A DNA stretch of 21,641 nt from Ponticaulis sp. (lineage in GTDB: Bacteria; Pseudomonadota; Alphaproteobacteria; Caulobacterales; Hyphomonadaceae), in contig PABS01000087.1 of NCBI GenBank assembly GCA_002699325.1, positions 1 to 21,641 on the forward strand, read 5' to 3'. A model generated the notes under the pieces. It was not told the DNA's origin. It ran no database searches and worked only from the letters and a program-made list of their open reading frames with translations. Position 1 is the stretch's first letter. Each line of letters begins with the position of its first letter. A program made the translations under genes and the position numbers. Below are positions 6,502-14,267 of the stretch, piece after piece.

Positions 6502-8004
6502 TCAGGCAGACTGTCTCATAGCACGACGACGCTGAACAGAAGACGGAATTCTCAAAGATTCCCGATACTTAGCGACCGTCCGGCGTGCGATATCAATTCC
6601 AAATCCGCGCAGCTCATCTACGAGCTGATCATCTGACAGTACTGTATCAAGCGTCTCGGACTCAATAAGCGATTTAATGCGATGGCGAACCGCTTCGGCC
6701 GAATGTGCCTCGCCCTCACCAGTCGAAGGAATGGCAGCCGAGAAAAAGTACTTCAATTCAAACATGCCCCGCGGACTGGACATGTATTTGTTCGAGGTCA
6801 CGCGAGATACGGTGGATTCGTGCATACCAATCGCATCGGCCACAGTCTTCAGATTCAGCGGACGCAAATGTGCGACGCCGTGAACAAAAAAGGCATCCTG
6901 CTGGCGGACCACTTCCTGCGACACCTTCAGAATAGTGCGTGCGCGCTGGTCGAGGCTTTTGATCAACCAGTTCGCGTTGGCAGCGCATTCTTCAATGAAC
7001 TCTTTCTCCTGGTCACGCTTGGCGACCTTGGAAACTTCACCATAATAGGTGCGGTCCATGAGAACGCGTGGCAGAGTATCGCTGTTCAATTCAACACCAA
7101 ACGCGCCGTAGGGAAGCTCACGGATGAAAACATCAGGCACCACAGCCTGGGCGGCATCTCCGGCAAAAGCAGCACCCGGACGTGGCGTCAGCGCCTTGAT
7201 TTCCGTGATCATGTCGAGCACATCAGCGCGGTCCACACCACAGATATGCGCCAGCCCATGAAGATCATGCTTGGCCACAAGATGCAGGTTTTCGAGCAGT
7301 GTCTGCATAGCCGGATCAAGGCGGTTGAGCTCACCTAGCTGGAGGGCGAGACACTCTTCGATAGACCGGGCCATGACGCCTGTTGGCTCAAACCCCTGGC
7401 AAATCGTGAGAACGCCCATCAAATGTTCCGTATCAACACCAAGCATTTCTGCAGTCTGATCGAGGTCTGCGCGCAGATACCCGCCTTCATCGGTTTCATC
7501 GATGAGCTGTGCAGCAATCAGCTGATCAACTTCATTCAGTCCGGCCATCGCCAGCTGGTCCTTGAGGTGCTCGCGAAGGGATTTTTCACTCGAGAGAATG
7601 GATTCAAAATCCACATCCTCTCCGCCACCCCGTCCTGATCCCTGACCCGTTGCTCCTGCACCCGACCCGGCGGACGAAGAACCATGAGCGGCTATGGCGC
7701 TCTCTGAAGGACCGTCAGACTCATAAGCATCTTCGCTGGGCGCATCCAGATTGTTCTGCGCATTCGCGAACTCTTCATTGTCGCGCTTGTCGTAGTCATT
7801 CTCGCCTGCGTCAGAATAGTCAGAGGTTTCAGGCTCGTTCTCACTATCATCGCGCTGAAGCAGCGGATTGCGCTCAAGTTCCTGCTCAACATATGCGGCG
7901 AGTTCAATGTTCGAAAGTTGCAGCAGCTTAATGGCCTGCTGCAGTTGGGGGGTCATGACCAGGGATTGTCCCTGGCGAAGATCTAACCGCTGTGAAAACG
8001 CCAC
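6502..8004 (-). CDS. rpoN: RNA polymerase sigma-54 factor
   Basis: A 500-residue sigma-54. Region I (about 1-50) is the glutamine/leucine-rich activator-contact segment (QRLDLRQGQSLVMTPQLQQ). Region II (about 52-135) is acidic then glycine/serine-rich and longer than in E. coli. A core-binding part (about 140-330) follows, then a helix-turn-helix (VADAIGMHESTVSRVTSNK near 388-406) and the RpoN box ARRTVAKYRE at 473-482 for -24 recognition. I place the start at a GTG, not at the longer open frame's beginning. The GTG lies six bases after AGGAGG and opens the conserved FSQRLDLRQ sequence; the 40-residue extension would lie inside lptB. It is coupled to lptB: the lptB TAG overlaps the ribosome site. 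Confidence 0.95.
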   Translation of the reverse strand: MAFSQRLDLRQGQSLVMTPQLQQAIKLLQLSNIELAAYVEQELERNPLLQRDDSENEPETSDYSDAGENDYDKRDNEEFANAQNNLDAPSEDAYESDGPSESAIAAHGSSSAGSGAGATGQGSGRGGGEDVDFESILSSEKSLREHLKDQLAMAGLNEVDQLIAAQLIDETDEGGYLRADLDQTAEMLGVDTEHLMGVLTICQGFEPTGVMARSIEECLALQLGELNRLDPAMQTLLENLHLVAKHDLHGLAHICGVDRADVLDMITEIKALTPRPGAAFAGDAAQAVVPDVFIRELPYGAFGVELNSDTLPRVLMDRTYYGEVSKVAKRDQEKEFIEECAANANWLIKSLDQRARTILKVSQEVVRQQDAFFVHGVAHLRPLNLKTVADAIGMHESTVSRVTSNKYMSSPRGMFELKYFFSAAIPSTGEGEAHSAEAVRHRIKSLIESETLDTVLSDDQLVDELRGFGIDIARRTVAKYRESLRIPSSVQRRRAMRQSA

Positions 8005-8010
8005 CGCGAG

Positions 8011-8016
8011 CCTCCT
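8011..8016 (-). promoter_or_regulatory. Shine-Dalgarno that sets the rpoN GTG start
   Basis: AGGAGG on the minus strand, six bases before GTG at 8004-8002. Its first bases overlap the lptB stop codon TAG (8017-8015), so ribosomes finishing lptB land on the rpoN initiation site. Confidence 0.8.
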
Positions 8017-8749
8017 AGGCCGCGAACCTGTCACCCAGATAGACCCGGCGCACATCCTCATTGGAGAGGATTTCGTCTGGTTCGCCTTCGAAGAGCACCC
8101 GACCATCATAAATAATGGAAGCACGGTCCACGATCTGCAGTGTCTCCCGGACCTGGTGGTCCGTAATGAGCACGCCGATCCCGCGGTTCTTCAGATAGCG
8201 AACCAGATCGGAAATATCCGATATGGCCAGAGGGTCGATCCCGGTGAACGGTTCGTCCAACAACATGAAACTCGGCCGGGATGCGAGCGCACGCGCAATC
8301 TCAACCCGGCGGCGTTCACCTCCAGACAAAGACATTGCCGACTGCGATCGGATATGGGTGATGTGCAGTTCTTCAAGAAGACCTTCGACCGCCTGTTTAC
8401 GGTCGGCTTTATTCTTCTCGACGAGCTCAACAACGCTCATCACATTTTCTTCCACGGTCATGCCGCGGAAAATGCTGGTTTCCTGAGGAAGATAGCCCAC
8501 CCCAAGACGCGCACGCTGATACATTGGCAGGTCAGTGACCTCTTCGCCATCTATCTGAATACGCCCTTCATCGGCTGTGATAAGCCCCATCATCATATAG
8601 AAACAGGTTGTTTTTCCTGCTCCATTCGGGCCGAGCAGGCCAACAATTTCGCCGCGCCTAAGAGACAGCGAGACGTCGTGAACCACCCGACGTTTCTTGA
8701 ACGTCTTGGCAAGGTTCGTTGCGACGAGACCTGATTGGTCATTACTCAC
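8015..8749 (-). CDS. lptB: LPS export ABC transporter ATP-binding protein
   Basis: A 244-residue cytoplasmic ATPase that powers LptFG extraction of lipopolysaccharide from the inner membrane and its transfer along the LptC-LptA bridge. Visible motifs: Walker A GPNGAGKTT at 40-48, Q-loop Q90-region in GYLPQE, signature LSGGERRR at 141-148, Walker B FMLLDEP at 161-167, and switch histidine in ITDHQV near 198. The C-terminal residues DEILSNEDVRRVYLGDRF are typical of LptB. The start is the GTG six bases after AGGAGA (8761-8756); an in-frame upstream GTG would add 16 residues without homology or a good ribosome site. LptF and LptG are not in the window. Confidence 0.95.
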   Translation of the reverse strand: MSNDQSGLVATNLAKTFKKRRVVHDVSLSLRRGEIVGLLGPNGAGKTTCFYMMMGLITADEGRIQIDGEEVTDLPMYQRARLGVGYLPQETSIFRGMTVEENVMSVVELVEKNKADRKQAVEGLLEELHITHIRSQSAMSLSGGERRRVEIARALASRPSFMLLDEPFTGIDPLAISDISDLVRYLKNRGIGVLITDHQVRETLQIVDRASIIYDGRVLFEGEPDEILSNEDVRRVYLGDRFAA

Positions 8750-8855
8750 TGAATGTCTCCTAACATGCGAGGTGAACTTATTCGCCCGCGGCCTCAATCT
8801 TGCATATCATGATTAAGAGCTTATTGCGCCAGCGTAAAAACTTCCAGTGCGAGGG

Positions 8856-9392
8856 TTACTGTTCCTCGCCTTCGCCCTCGGTGATGATGACGGTTCTGAC
8901 GCGCTCCCCTTTTGCGCGAGAGTCTGACTCCATGCGCGAACGGCCCTCACTAATGTCCACGACAAGCCGGTCACCAACGATCACATTCTCGCCGCGAGTC
9001 AGGGTCACATTGCCTGTCAGGGTGATGGTGTCGTCCTGATAGTTGTAGACGCCCCGGTCACCCTTGGCCTTTTCCTGTGGCGTCATGTAGAAGACTTCGC
9101 CCTCTGCCACCAGACGCTGAACATCACCGACACCGCTGCCAAGGCCGCCGCCGCCATCATCGCCCTGGTTCTTTTCAAAAAAGATCGTCAGCTTCTCAGC
9201 GCGAATACGGGCATCGCCCTGAACAGCGTCCACATTGCCCATATAGACAGCCGTGGCTTCCTTATCGAGGAAATCAAGGCGGTCGGCCTCAATCTGAATC
9301 GGGCCGGATTGACGGCTAAGTTGCGCCGAAGCGCCAGAGGCAAATACCGCCGCAAGGACAGGCGCCAAGATTACCGACTTCCACATCTTCAT
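8856..9392 (-). CDS. lptA: Periplasmic LPS transport protein
   Basis: A 178-residue OstA/LptA beta-jellyroll protein that forms the periplasmic bridge for LPS. It has a signal peptide with likely cleavage after ASA at residue 23. The family opening PIQIEADRLDFLDKEATAVYMGNV follows at 31-54, and the repeated strand pattern LTGNVTLTRGENVIVGDRLVVD lies at 125-146. Residues 77-91 are an inserted glycine-rich loop (GDDGGGGLGSGVGD), absent from the E. coli protein. The tail is rich in glutamate. The ATG overlaps the lptC stop codon (ATGA), giving tight coupling; 106 bases separate it from lptB. Confidence 0.92.
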   Translation of the reverse strand: MKMWKSVILAPVLAAVFASGASAQLSRQSGPIQIEADRLDFLDKEATAVYMGNVDAVQGDARIRAEKLTIFFEKNQGDDGGGGLGSGVGDVQRLVAEGEVFYMTPQEKAKGDRGVYNYQDDTITLTGNVTLTRGENVIVGDRLVVDISEGRSRMESDSRAKGERVRTVIITEGEGEEQ

Positions 9393-10030
9393 TCTCCTGT
9401 CTCCGGACGCGATGGCTGTATTTCGGTCCAGACATTCCCACGGAAGATCAGCCGTTGGCCGCCTTCCTGAATTTCATACGTGTCCGCCCGGATTTTTCCA
9501 AGCGGACCTTCGCCTTCGAGCGGCTGCAGACCAAGCACGCGGTTTTCCTGTACGAACATACGCGCATGCGTGGTGACGAAGCGATTCCCTCCAGCGTCAG
9601 TGAGGACTACTTCCTCAAAGAGTTCAAGGTGCTGCGCATCCTGATCGAAAACACCGCGGGGCGCGCGAACCGTCCCGTTAAGGCCATCATCAAGGGCAGG
9701 CATGACCAGCTCAATCAAGGCCGGGTTGGCGCCATTTCGCTGAGCCGTATCAGCGGTGATGACATAAGGCTGGCCCGCGGCGTCGCGTCCTGTGAAGCGA
9801 GGGTTCTGCATGGTGACGATTTGAGTATCGTCAAATGCCTGGCGACCATGAGTGCCAGAGATCACGCTATAGGCCAGACTACCGATCAGCACGCCTGCCG
9901 AAATCGCCGCTCCAGAAGTGAAAAGCATACGCAGAAGACGAACCAGATCGGACCGCGACCGCGCCTGACGCAAAGACAAGCGCCGCTTGGGAGCCCAGAA
10001 TTCGTCGAGTGTGGCGCCGGTACTTGTCAT
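9389..10030 (-). CDS. lptC: LPS export system protein, membrane-anchored
   Basis: A 213-residue bitopic inner-membrane protein that receives LPS from LptB2FG and hands it to LptA. A basic cytoplasmic N-terminus (RRLSLRQARSRSDLVRLLR) precedes one membrane helix at about 36-57. The periplasmic part carries the LptC pattern: VTMQNPRFTGRDAAGQPYVITADTA at about 71-95, the VRAPRGVFDQDAQHLELFEEVVL strands, and a final LIFRGNVWTEI. Sequence conservation in this family is low, but size, topology and position directly before lptA and lptB support the call. A possible own promoter lies 70-100 bases upstream. Confidence 0.9.
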   Translation of the reverse strand: MTSTGATLDEFWAPKRRLSLRQARSRSDLVRLLRMLFTSGAAISAGVLIGSLAYSVISGTHGRQAFDDTQIVTMQNPRFTGRDAAGQPYVITADTAQRNGANPALIELVMPALDDGLNGTVRAPRGVFDQDAQHLELFEEVVLTDAGGNRFVTTHARMFVQENRVLGLQPLEGEGPLGKIRADTYEIQEGGQRLIFRGNVWTEIQPSRPETGE

Positions 10031-10098
10031 CTGTTTGTTTCGTCTTCCCCGTGAGTCGTATAATCACCTAGCGAAACTGCTGCGGCGAAACTAGGGCA

Positions 10099-10127
10099 AT
10101 TGTGCGATGATGGCGAAGCAATTGCAA
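10099..10127 (-). promoter_or_regulatory. Possible promoter for lptC-lptA-lptB-rpoN
   Basis: TTGCAA (10127-10122) and CACAAT (10104-10099) on the minus strand are spaced by 17 bases in the 161-base gap between nrnC and lptC. Each box matches four of six consensus positions. It would allow the lpt genes to be expressed independently of nrnC. Confidence 0.35.
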
Positions 10128-10191
10128 AGACTGCAAGTGCGCGGCTTCACGCTGATGCGTTGCAACCTTCCCGCACGCGACGAGCGAACGT

Positions 10192-10809
10192 TCAGCTGTG
10201 GGCAAAAATGTCGACGTCCGGCCAGCCTTCGAGATCAAGTTCGGCGCGCATGGGAAGGAAGTCAAAACAGGCTTGCGCGATGTGATAGCGCCCTTCCCGT
10301 TCTAGCATGCCCTTCAGACGATCGCGTATTTCATGCAGGTGAAGCACATCTGAGGCCGCGTAAGCGAGCTGTGCATCGGAGAGTTTTTCCGCGCCCCAGT
10401 CAGAGCTCTGCTGCGCCTTGGACATATCAACGCCGACGAGTTCGCGTGAAACGTCCTTCAGGCCATGACGATCTGTATAGGTTCGGGCGAGCTTGGATGC
10501 GATTTTCGTGCAGAAGACAGGGGCACAGTCAACGCCAAGCCATTTACGGATCATGCCGAGGTCGAACCGGGCGAAGTGGAAGATTTTCTCGACCTTTGAA
10601 TCTGACAGGAGCGCCTTGAGGTTCGGTGCATGATAGGTATCGCGGTTCATCTGAACGACGTGAGCTGTGCCGTCACCTGTCGAAATCTGAACGACACACA
10701 GTTTGTCACGCGTCAGGGACAAGCCAAGCGTTTCTGTATCGATTGCGATGGAATCGCCCCAGCTGAGGCCAGCGGGCAAATCGCCCTGATGCAGTGAAAT
10801 TTTGGTCAT
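10192..10809 (-). CDS. nrnC: NanoRNase C, RNase D-like 3'-5' exoribonuclease
   Basis: A 205-residue DEDDy-family exonuclease that degrades very short RNAs, including the dinucleotides left by c-di-GMP and mRNA turnover; it stands in for Orn in Alphaproteobacteria. Catalytic residues are visible as D24/E26 (IAIDTETLGL), D83 (FHFARFDL) and Y150/D154 (YAASD). The protein lacks the HRDC domains of full RNase D, and its size plus the ending LPMRAELDLEGWPDVDIFAHS match NrnC of Bartonella and relatives. The ATG lies five bases after AGGA. It heads the lpt-rpoN cluster, a common alphaproteobacterial arrangement, and is separated from lptC by 161 bases. Confidence 0.9.
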   Translation of the reverse strand: MTKISLHQGDLPAGLSWGDSIAIDTETLGLSLTRDKLCVVQISTGDGTAHVVQMNRDTYHAPNLKALLSDSKVEKIFHFARFDLGMIRKWLGVDCAPVFCTKIASKLARTYTDRHGLKDVSRELVGVDMSKAQQSSDWGAEKLSDAQLAYAASDVLHLHEIRDRLKGMLEREGRYHIAQACFDFLPMRAELDLEGWPDVDIFAHS

Positions 10810-10827
10810 ACCAGTCCTAGCGTTCAG

Positions 10828-10856
10828 ACCGTAAAAAGCATCCGGTTCTGTTTCAA
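10828..10856 (-). promoter_or_regulatory. Possible nrnC promoter
   Basis: TTGAAA (10856-10851) and TACGGT (10833-10828) on the minus strand are 17 bases apart. The transcript would start a dozen bases before the ATG, leaving just room for the AGGA ribosome site. Confidence 0.4.
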
Positions 10857-10871
10857 TTCAGTGAAGACATG

Positions 10872-11645
10872 TCAAGCGACACGAGCGGTTTCGGTGTCTA
10901 CCTGAATAAAGACAGGTTCAGCGGCACCATCCAGGACGACTGCCGTCAGCGGACCACCAAATACCGCACCCGTGTCGACATTGATACGCCTGCGCGTCCC
11001 GTAGATCTCGACTTCAACCTGATGGTCTAGGGTGGGAGAATGTCCATGCACGACAGAGACTCCCGCCAACGCCGGATTGGACGTCCAGTGCTCTACCCTG
11101 AAAAAACGTGGCGACCGGGTCCAGAGATGAACCTGCGGCCGACAGTCGGGAAAGTCCAGAGGATCAATGCCAGCATGAACGAATACAAACTTGTGCTGTG
11201 GGCTGGTAATCATGGTTGGAAGTTTTTTCAACCAGTCCGCATGCTGGCGTGGGAAATTGAGCATGACCTGATCCTGGTCCTGATCTCCTTCCACATAACT
11301 CTCCAGCGTATTGCCGCCACCATTGCGCACCCAGTTATCAAGGAAGGCAGGATCTCCGCCAAGGCCGCCTATCATCATCTCTTCATGATTGCCGCGAAGC
11401 GATACTATGGTGAGCCGCGGATTGGACTGCGCCGCCTCTTCAAGCGCCATGATGACATCAATCACCTGACGGGACTCAGGGCCCCGATCGACATAATCAC
11501 CAAGGTGGATAATCGCCGCTGGCCGGTTGCTGAAGGTCTTCTGATGGTGATCGAGAATTCGGGCGTGCAAATGCGAGAGCGCACGCGCCATCCCGTGAAC
11601 ATCTCCAATCGCATAGAATACAGTGTCGGGTGTGAATTCAGTCAT
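10872..11645 (-). CDS. PPP-family metallophosphatase (serine/threonine phosphatase type)
   Basis: A 257-residue phosphoesterase with the complete PPP signature: GDVHG at 14-18, GDYVDRG at 49-55 and RGNHEE at 84-89, plus later histidines in FVHAGIDP and VVHGHSP that complete the two-metal site. No membrane segment or extra domain is visible, so it is cytoplasmic. Substrates cannot be told from the sequence; relatives include bacterial PrpA/PrpE-type protein phosphatases and diadenosine tetraphosphatases. I chose the ATG that opens the family's FYAIGDVHG region; an in-frame GTG at 11690 would add 15 residues without homology. It is transcribed toward nrnC, 62 bases away, but nrnC appears to have its own promoter. 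Confidence 0.85.
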   Translation of the reverse strand: MTEFTPDTVFYAIGDVHGMARALSHLHARILDHHQKTFSNRPAAIIHLGDYVDRGPESRQVIDVIMALEEAAQSNPRLTIVSLRGNHEEMMIGGLGGDPAFLDNWVRNGGGNTLESYVEGDQDQDQVMLNFPRQHADWLKKLPTMITSPQHKFVFVHAGIDPLDFPDCRPQVHLWTRSPRFFRVEHWTSNPALAGVSVVHGHSPTLDHQVEVEIYGTRRRINVDTGAVFGGPLTAVVLDGAAEPVFIQVDTETARVA

Positions 11646-11740
11646 AGCACAAAGTCTAACGGAGATACGGCATACGACCGGACAGGTCACGCTTCTGATG
11701 TTCCTTAAATCTCTCGCGCAATAGAAGTTCTGGCCGCAAT

Positions 11741-11893
11741 CTATGGGTCAGCCGGTTTCGTACGCGGGCTCCGGCGACATCGGTCAGAACAATATCGCAC
11801 ATCTTCCCAGTTTCGTTCCTATTTCTTTCGCCAGGTGAATGGGCGATCGCAGACGGGGCAGATTTTGGTTGGTAGCTCTGACTTACGGTTCAT
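11741..11893 (-). pseudogene. DUF2256 zinc-ribbon gene interrupted by an in-frame TAG
   Basis: The minus strand encodes a DUF2256 protein of about 50 codons: 24 codons ending CPVCDRPFTWRKK, then TAG at 11821-11819, then in the same frame ERNWEDVRYCSDRCR and a natural stop at 11743-11741. DUF2256 proteins have WRKKW at the join, so the TAG replaces TGG (Trp) by one base. Both halves of the zinc site (CPVC and CSDRC) remain. Nothing else is damaged, so the lesion is recent, a sequencing error, or a read-through codon. The start could also be the ATG at 11932, 13 codons earlier. Neither has a strong ribosome site. The function of the family is unknown. The surrounding 350-base gap between the phosphatase and rmuC holds no other gene I can support. 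Confidence 0.8.
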
Positions 11894-11995
11894 GACGGAG
11901 AAATGAGGCTGAGTGAACCACTGGCAAGGCATATTTCCACGCAATATCCAGTGTTTCCGTTTTGTTCTTTCTGCGAATCCTGATAGCCTGATCCG

Positions 11996-13507
11996 ATGGA
12001 TACTGCACTTGCGACTGTTGGCGTTTTCGAAATTGACCTCATCCACGTCATCCTGACGGGATTGCTCGTTCTGGCCGCCGGGATCGCGCTTGGCGTCTCG
12101 CTTTGGCTGTTTCCCTATAAGCGCGGGCTCGCCGAAGCCAAAAGCGAACGCGATGCAGCAAATGAGCGTCTTTATGAGCTGGACAGGCAACTCGCCAGTG
12201 AAACAGCGCGCACCGAAGGCCTTCAGGCCACGCTGAGCCATGAGCGAGAGCAGTCAGCACAGCGCTTTGGTGAGTTGGAACAGGCCCGCAAAACGCTTCA
12301 GGCGCGCCTGGAGGAGAATGATCGTGAGCTGAGCTCGCTCAAAGTGCGTGAAGAAGAGCGACAGAAACGCTTCGAAGACGAGAAGGAAAACCTCGTCAAA
12401 ATGAAGGAAGAGGTAGAGATCCGCTTCAAAGAGATTGCGCAAACCGCGCTCCGCCAGCAGCAGAGCTTCTTCCTTGAAACCGCCAATGAGACCTTCGGAA
12501 AGCAGAAGGAAGCCGCTGAAGGCAATCTCAAGTCTCTGATGAGCCCGATCCGGGAAGCCATCACCAAGTTTGAGACCCGGGTTGAAGGCCTTGAGAAGGT
12601 TCGCGCCGAGGACAAATCGGCTATTTTCGAACAGGTCAAAGGGATTGGTGAGCTTCTGGCGCGCAATCAGAATGTGACATCAAAACTCGTTTCTGCGCTG
12701 TCTTCACCGAAAGGCGGCGGGCGCTGGGGCGAGGAAAGCCTGCGCAATGTGATGGAGATGGCCGGTCTCTCAGAACATGCCGACTTCACCGAACAGGATG
12801 GAAGTGGCGGTGATGGCCTGCGCCCTGATGTGATCATCCGCATGCCTGGCGGCCGTGAGATCGTCGTCGATTCCAAAGTCAGCATTCAGGATTTTCTGCT
12901 TGCAGCTGAAGAAGCTGACGAAGGTCGCCGGGACGCCTATCTGGCTGCACATGCGCGCAAGATGAAAGATCATGTGAAGCGTCTGGCGAGCAAGGAATAC
13001 TGGAAAGCCTTTGAAAGCCGCGTGGACTTCGTCGCCATGTATATCCCGGGCGAGAACTTCTATGCCGCAGCGCTGCAGGTGGAGCGTGATCTGTTCGACT
13101 ATGCCGCCCGCAACCGTGTCCTGATCGTTACCCCATCCACACTCATCGCGCTGGCCAAGGCCGTCGCTTATGGCTGGCGTCAGGAAGAAGCTTCAAAGAA
13201 TGCGCTGGAAGCGGCCAAACTCGGGCGGGACCTTCACAAGCGGTTATCGACCTTTACCGAACATATGGAAAAAGTCGGCACCCATCTTGGCCGGTCGGTC
13301 TCTGCCTTCAATAAGATGAGCGGCTCTTATGAGCGTATGGTGCTGCCTCAGGCGCGCCGGTTTGAAACGCTGCAGCTCAATGACAACGGCTCGGAAATTC
13401 CGAATGTGTCGCTGATCGAAGAATTTCCGGCCAGCGCCAATACCGGGCTCCTCAACCTCGAAGATGATGAGGACGAGACCTCCTCTCAGTCCACTGCGGC
13501 GGAATAG
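11996..13507 (+). CDS. rmuC: DNA recombination protein RmuC
   Basis: A 503-residue RmuC-family protein, linked in E. coli to suppression of inversions at short inverted repeats; its fold is predicted to be nuclease-like. One N-terminal membrane helix (about 14-39) anchors it. A long charged coiled coil (about 42-200, rich in E, R and K) leads to the RmuC core (about 210-450), with GGGRWGEESLRNVMEMAGL, the nuclease-like MPGGREIVVDSKVS and the VPGENFYAAAL-like segment MYIPGENFYAAALQ. The C-terminal 45 residues are acidic and low in complexity. The ATG has no strong ribosome site. It stands divergent from the DUF2256/phosphatase pair and is followed after 44 bases by def. Confidence 0.92.
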   Translation: MDTALATVGVFEIDLIHVILTGLLVLAAGIALGVSLWLFPYKRGLAEAKSERDAANERLYELDRQLASETARTEGLQATLSHEREQSAQRFGELEQARKTLQARLEENDRELSSLKVREEERQKRFEDEKENLVKMKEEVEIRFKEIAQTALRQQQSFFLETANETFGKQKEAAEGNLKSLMSPIREAITKFETRVEGLEKVRAEDKSAIFEQVKGIGELLARNQNVTSKLVSALSSPKGGGRWGEESLRNVMEMAGLSEHADFTEQDGSGGDGLRPDVIIRMPGGREIVVDSKVSIQDFLLAAEEADEGRRDAYLAAHARKMKDHVKRLASKEYWKAFESRVDFVAMYIPGENFYAAALQVERDLFDYAARNRVLIVTPSTLIALAKAVAYGWRQEEASKNALEAAKLGRDLHKRLSTFTEHMEKVGTHLGRSVSAFNKMSGSYERMVLPQARRFETLQLNDNGSEIPNVSLIEEFPASANTGLLNLEDDEDETSSQSTAAE

Positions 13508-13516
13508 TCCTGAATA

Positions 13517-13545
13517 TTGACCTTTGAAGGGCGATTACATACTTA
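13517..13545 (+). promoter_or_regulatory. Possible promoter giving a leaderless def transcript
   Basis: TTGACC (13517-13522) is a five-of-six -35 box. TACTTA (13540-13545) lies 17 bases on and is a weak -10. The predicted transcript start falls on or beside the A of the def ATG at 13552. No Shine-Dalgarno stands at the usual distance; the only purine run (GAAGGG) is 20 bases away. Confidence 0.35.
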
Positions 13546-13551
13546 AAGCCC

Positions 13552-14076
13552 ATGGCTATTCGTGAAATTCTGACCGTTCCCAATCCTGCGCTGAAGCAGG
13601 TCTCGACACCCGTTGAAGGCGGTGTGACAGACGAGCTTCGCGCACTGATGGATGACATGCTTGAAACCATGTATGACGCGCCCGGCATTGGTCTGGCGGC
13701 GATCCAGATCGGCGTTCCCAAGCGTGTCATCGTTATGGACCTTGCGGGCCCGGAAGAAGAAAAAGCGCCCAAATATTTCGTCAATCCGGAGATCCTGGAG
13801 ACGGTGGAGGAGACAACACCTTATGAGGAAGGCTGTCTGTCCATCCCTGACGTGTTCGACGAAGTGGATCGTCCGGTGAAATGCCGCCTGCGCTATCTCG
13901 ATTACGATGGAAACGAAGTCGAGGAGTGGGCTGAAGGCCTGTATGCGGTGTGTATCCAGCACGAAATGGATCACCTGGAAGGCACGCTGTTCATTGATCA
14001 CCTGTCGCGCCTCAAACGTCAGCGCGCTGTTGAGAAAGTGAAGAAAGCCAAGCGACTGAAAAGCCAGGCGGCCTAG
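13552..14076 (+). CDS. def: Peptide deformylase
   Basis: A 174-residue iron-dependent deformylase that removes the formyl group from the N-terminal methionine of new proteins. All three family motifs are intact: [10 protein letters not shown] at 45-54, EGCLSIP at 93-99 with metal ligand C95, and HEMDH at 137-141 with ligands H137 and H141 and catalytic E138. The length and the lysine-rich tail are usual for type I enzymes. It acts opposite to Fmt, whose gene is 191 bases downstream, with a small membrane-protein frame in between. Translation may be leaderless. Confidence 0.97.
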   Translation: MAIREILTVPNPALKQVSTPVEGGVTDELRALMDDMLETMYDAPGIGLAAIQIGVPKRVIVMDLAGPEEEKAPKYFVNPEILETVEETTPYEEGCLSIPDVFDEVDRPVKCRLRYLDYDGNEVEEWAEGLYAVCIQHEMDHLEGTLFIDHLSRLKRQRAVEKVKKAKRLKSQAA

Positions 14077-14081
14077 ATCCT

Positions 14082-14258
14082 TTGTCTGCCGTCAAACGCT
14101 GGACGTTCGCGGTCATCGGATCAGCCCTCATACTGACAGCCATTCTCGGCATTTTCATGTTTGCCGAATGGCTCGGCATTCAGATTTCCAAAGATCACTG
14201 TCTGGATCGCGGCGGCCAGTGGGACTATAGCCAGAGCACCTGCGACTTACCGGAATAG
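14082..14258 (+). CDS. Hypothetical 58-residue membrane microprotein
   Basis: The def-fmt gap is filled by an open frame beginning at TTG, the only plausible start after the preceding in-frame stop at 14031. It reads a basic tip (SAVKRW), one hydrophobic helix of about 22 residues (8-29, FAVIGSALILTAILGIFMFAEW), then a short tail with DHCLDRGGQWDYSQSTC. The C-L-D-x-G-G-x-W...C pattern recurs in tiny alphaproteobacterial proteins of unknown role, from my recollection of the families. The two cysteines could form a disulfide outside the membrane. No clear ribosome site precedes the TTG; coupling to def, which ends five bases earlier, would explain that. It ends nine bases before fmt. Confidence 0.6.
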   Translation: MSAVKRWTFAVIGSALILTAILGIFMFAEWLGIQISKDHCLDRGGQWDYSQSTCDLPE

Positions 14259-14267
14259 AGTTTCACC

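Noticed and set aside
7868..8734. Long plus-strand open frame (288 codons) over lptB and rpoN
   Set aside because: Antisense to two certain genes, no recognisable motif, and composition explained by the opposite-strand codons.
9455..10054. Plus-strand open frame of 199 codons
   Set aside because: Antisense to lptC, which is supported by topology and by lptA coupling.
11040..11708. Plus-strand open frame of 222 codons
   Set aside because: Antisense to the phosphatase with its GDVHG/GDYVDRG/GNHE motifs; no family features.
11819..12241. Minus-strand 140-codon frame taken as one gene
   Set aside because: Most of it is antisense to rmuC. Only the last 24 codons are meaningful, as the front half of the interrupted DUF2256 gene.
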